A stretch of 64,000 nt of DNA from Streptomyces caeruleatus (GTDB taxonomy: Bacteria > Actinomycetota > Actinomycetes > Streptomycetales > Streptomycetaceae), in assembly GCF_001514235.1 (NCBI RefSeq), contig NZ_KQ948932.1, positions 16,247-80,246 on the forward strand. The letters run 5' to 3'. Of this stretch, positions 61,952 through 64,000 are shown piece after piece. Positions within the stretch are counted from its first letter, which is position 1; each line of letters begins with the position of its first letter. The notes beneath the pieces are model-generated. The model did no database searches and was not told where the DNA came from. It saw only the letters and a program-made list of their open reading frames with translations. Made by a program: the position numbers and the translations under genes.

Positions 61952-62234
61952 GCGCCTACCGGGGAGGGTGGTTCTGTTGGTGGGCGGCTGCGGGCCGGTG
62001 GGGGTTGATCGTGCCCACGCGGCGGAGCCGCATATTGACAGAGCCCCGCGCCCCTGAGGCGTGTATCCTCCCCGGCGCTTAATGATCTCCCCGCCAGGGC
62101 AGGCTTCCTCGATTCGTCTTTCAGGGTGGGCTGACGTAGACTGACTCGTCGGCTCTCGTGCACCCGCATGTCCGCATGCGCCCGTAAGGGAACGCAGGGG
62201 AGTCGATCAAGGTAGTCGATTCGAAGGGCGAAGC
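61952..62234 (+). other. Spacer with infA control region
   Basis: This 283-base gap has TTGACA at 62035-62040 without a properly spaced -10, and a TAGACT box at 62137-62142 preceded 18 bases earlier by TTCGTC. No gene is seen. Confidence 0.5.
62113..62142 (+). promoter_or_regulatory. Candidate infA promoter
   Basis: TTCGTC (62113-62118) and TAGACT (62137-62142) are 18 bases apart. The -10 is good but the -35 is weak. Confidence 0.4.
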
Positions 62235-62456
62235 GTGGCCAAGAAGCAAGGTGCCATCGAGATCGAGGGCACTGTCGTCGAGTCTCTGCCGAACGCCATG
62301 TTCAAGGTCGAGCTCCAGAACGGCCACCAGGTCCTGGCACACATCAGCGGCAAGATGCGTATGCACTACATCCGCATCCTCCCTGACGACCGGGTCGTGG
62401 TGGAGCTGTCTCCGTACGACCTGACGCGTGGCCGGATCGTCTACCGGTACAAGTAG
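62235..62456 (+). CDS. infA: Translation initiation factor IF-1
   Basis: This 73-residue OB-fold protein blocks the A site during initiation. It reads AKKQGAIEIEGTVVESLPNA, FKVELQNGHQVLAHISGKMR and PDDRVVVELSPYDLTRGRIV. The GTG start follows GAAGGGCGAAGC. It is followed after 60 bases by rpmJ. Confidence 0.98.
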   Translation: MAKKQGAIEIEGTVVESLPNAMFKVELQNGHQVLAHISGKMRMHYIRILPDDRVVVELSPYDLTRGRIVYRYK

Positions 62457-62516
62457 ATCTTGCCCGAGCCCCGGGACCTCCCTGGGCGATGGCACTGACC
62501 CGGAGAACCTCACCCA

Positions 62517-62630
62517 ATGAAGGTCAAGCCGAGCGTCAAGAAGATCTGCGACAAGTGCAGGGTGATCCGCCGTCACGGTCGGGTCATGGTCATCTGCGAG
62601 AACCCGCGCCACAAGCAGCGCCAGGGCTGA
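62517..62630 (+). CDS. rpmJ: 50S ribosomal protein L36
   Basis: This small protein of 37 residues starts MKVKPSVKKICDKCRVIRRH and has the zinc site C11, C14, C27 and H32, in the order CxxC, C and H. The ATG is at 62517; a CGGAG motif lies about 16 bases upstream, rather far. Confidence 0.95.
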   Translation: MKVKPSVKKICDKCRVIRRHGRVMVICENPRHKQRQG

Positions 62631-62820
62631 CGCACGACCGATCCCTCTGCTTCCATCGCAGAGATTCGCGCGACGCAAGCTGAATATGTTCATACGCAGA
62701 ACCCAGGCGAGTTTTTGCCTGACACCCCCGGTTCGGAGGCCGGGGACTCAGTTCGTACCTCGTACGGCGGCTGGGAGTCGGTTCTGCGGAAGACCTCCGA
62801 AGATCACCAGGAGCCATTGA

Positions 62821-63201
62821 ATGGCACGCGTTTCCGGTGTTGACATCCCGCGCGAAAAGCGCGTGGAGGTCGCCCTCACCTACGTGTTCGGCATCGGCCG
62901 GACCCTCTCGCAGCAGACGCTGGCTGCCACCGGCGTCGACCCGAACACCCGCGTTCGCGACCTCTCCGAGGAGCAGCTCGTCGCGATCCGCGAGTACGTG
63001 GACAACAACATCAGGACCGAGGGTGACCTCCGTCGTGAGATCCAGGCCGACATCCGCCGCAAGGTCGAGATCGGTTGCTACCAGGGTCTGCGTCACCGTC
63101 GCGGTCTGCCCGTCCGCGGTCAGCGCACCAGCACGAACGCCCGTACCCGCAAGGGCCCGCGTCGCGCCATCGCCGGCAAGAAGAAGCCGGGCAAGAAGTA
63201 G
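62821..63201 (+). CDS. rpsM: 30S ribosomal protein S13
   Basis: This 126-residue 30S head protein links the subunits and contacts P-site tRNA. It reads RVSGVDIPREKRVEVALTYV, FGIGRTLSQQTLAATGVDP, and the basic tail LRHRRGLPVRGQRTSTNART. The ATG follows ACCAGGAGCCATTGA. The next gene, rpsK, is 70 bases away. Confidence 0.98.
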   Translation: MARVSGVDIPREKRVEVALTYVFGIGRTLSQQTLAATGVDPNTRVRDLSEEQLVAIREYVDNNIRTEGDLRREIQADIRRKVEIGCYQGLRHRRGLPVRGQRTSTNARTRKGPRRAIAGKKKPGKK

Positions 63202-63271
63202 TCCTCAGCGGACAACGCTTCATCAGCGGTCTTCGCTGTAGGACCGACCACCTCCCCGTAGGAGTTTGTAG

Positions 63272-63676
63272 ATGCCCCCCAAGGGTCGTCAGGGCGCTGC
63301 CAAGAAGGTGCGCCGCAAGGAAAAGAAGAACGTCGCTCACGGCCACGCGCACATCAAGAGCACGTTCAACAACACGATCGTCTCCATCACGGACCCGTCC
63401 GGCAACGTGATCTCCTGGGCCTCCGCCGGCCACGTCGGCTTCAAGGGCTCCCGGAAGTCCACGCCGTTCGCCGCGCAGATGGCCGCCGAGTCGGCTGCCC
63501 GCCGCGCTCAGGAGCACGGCATGCGCAAGGTCGACGTGTTCGTGAAGGGTCCGGGTTCCGGTCGTGAGACCGCGATCCGTTCGCTCCAGGCCACGGGCCT
63601 CGAGGTCGGCTCCATCCAGGACGTCACCCCGACCCCGCACAACGGCTGCCGTCCGCCGAAGCGTCGTCGCGTCTGA
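63272..63676 (+). CDS. rpsK: 30S ribosomal protein S11
   Basis: This 134-residue protein of the 30S platform shows VAHGHAHIKSTFNNTIVSIT, GHVGFKGSRKSTPFAAQMAA and the end VTPTPHNGCRPPKRRRV. The ATG follows CGTAGGAGTTTGTAG. Confidence 0.98.
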   Translation: MPPKGRQGAAKKVRRKEKKNVAHGHAHIKSTFNNTIVSITDPSGNVISWASAGHVGFKGSRKSTPFAAQMAAESAARRAQEHGMRKVDVFVKGPGSGRETAIRSLQATGLEVGSIQDVTPTPHNGCRPPKRRRV

Positions 63677-63712
63677 CGCACGGCTGCTTCGAGCAGGCTG
63701 GGTTTGGGTTCC

Positions 63713-63744
63713 GGGCGGTACGGCGCTGTAAGGCCGTATCGCCC
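63713..63744 (+). terminator. Hairpin between rpsK and rpoA
   Basis: GGGCGGTACGGC (63713-63724) pairs with GCCGTATCGCCC (63733-63744), with one G-T pair and an eight-base loop. It may reduce read-through into rpoA. Confidence 0.6.
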
Positions 63745-63834
63745 GTACCCTTGCAGTACCCGCGCTTTTCACGGGTGCGGTTTCCGTCGGGCGTCAAATA
63801 GCGGGCGTCCACGAAAGAAGGATCTGATCCACAC

Positions 63835-64000
63835 ATGCTGATCGCTCAGCGTCCCTCGTTGACCGAAGAGGTCGTCGACGAGTTCCGCTCCCGGTTCGTG
63901 ATCGAGCCGCTGGAGCCGGGCTTCGGGTACACCCTCGGTAACTCCCTGCGCCGGACCCTCCTGTCCTCGATCCCGGGTGCGGCGGTCACGTCCATCCGTA
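63835..64000 (+). CDS. rpoA: DNA-directed RNA polymerase alpha subunit (partial, 5' end)
   Basis: Only the first 55 codons are in the window. They read MLIAQRPSLTEEVVDEFRSR, with the dimerisation-domain signature EPLEPGFGYTLGNSLRRTLL and SSIPGAAVTSI, typical of the alpha N-terminal domain that nucleates polymerase assembly. The ATG follows GAAAGAAGGATCTGATCCACAC. The gene continues to the right. Confidence 0.97.
   Translation, partial: MLIAQRPSLTEEVVDEFRSRFVIEPLEPGFGYTLGNSLRRTLLSSIPGAAVTSIR

Noticed and set aside
62035..62069. TTGACA with TATCCT upstream of infA
   Set aside because: The spacing is 23 bases, too long for a normal sigma-70 type promoter.

Overview
This window reads as Streptomyces (or a very close relative such as Kitasatospora) chromosomal DNA. 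The base composition is very high GC, GTG starts are frequent, and the gene order is the classical one: murB, tRNA-Trp, secE-nusG-rplK-rplA, rplJL-rpoBC, rpsL-rpsG-fusA-tuf, and the S10/spc/alpha ribosomal operons through secY-adk-map-infA to the start of rpoA. RpoB started at its TTG codon is 1161 residues long and its rifampicin region falls on the numbering used for S. coelicolor.

Layout: 1-594 is a non-coding stretch with dispersed repeats. Positions 595-4058 hold murB, adenosine deaminase and aspartate aminotransferase. Positions 4342-10377 hold tRNA-Trp, secE, nusG, rplK, rplA, two paralogous lipoproteins, and rplJ (with an L10-type leader) plus rplL. Positions 10959-18442 hold rpoB and rpoC. 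Positions 18497-24860 carry a compact minus-strand accessory operon: an M48 protease, a Pycsar-type membrane effector, an SPFH-like protein, a large degenerate-P-loop protein, a class III nucleotidyl cyclase-like protein and a Crp/Fnr regulator. A DUF1707/DUF4190 membrane protein follows at 25052. Positions 25978-30336 are the rpsL-rpsG-fusA-tuf string. Positions 30441-45174 are accessory and mostly an exopolysaccharide cluster of the Wzx/Wzy type. Positions 45402-46942 contain decayed PQQ-related genes. Positions 47313-57081 are the S10 and spc operons, 57172-58654 is a two-gene minus-strand insertion, and 58998-64000 runs secY, adk, map, infA, rpmJ, rpsM, rpsK and the first 166 bases of rpoA.

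How the genes work together: the core blocks make ribosomes, RNA polymerase, elongation factors and the Sec channel, and are punctuated by strong hairpins and hrdB-type promoters. The best candidate for a little-described system is the 18497-24860 operon. It combines a cyclase-like protein that keeps the two metal Asp residues and the Asn/Arg catalytic pair, a PycTM-like effector, two further proteins and a cyclic-nucleotide-type regulator. Its cyclase and its P-loop partner share a 19-residue tag. The polysaccharide cluster encodes an initiating phosphosugar transferase, two GT4 glycosyltransferases, acetyl- and methyltransferases, flippase, polymerase and a chain-length protein with a lost Walker A lysine. 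It also encodes an enzyme with the complete catalytic set of plant GDP-mannose 3,5-epimerase, and a cytidylyltransferase/CDP-alcohol transferase pair. No CRISPR array, rRNA, insertion sequence or complete phage gene was seen. All function calls are from reading the sequence; no database search was run.
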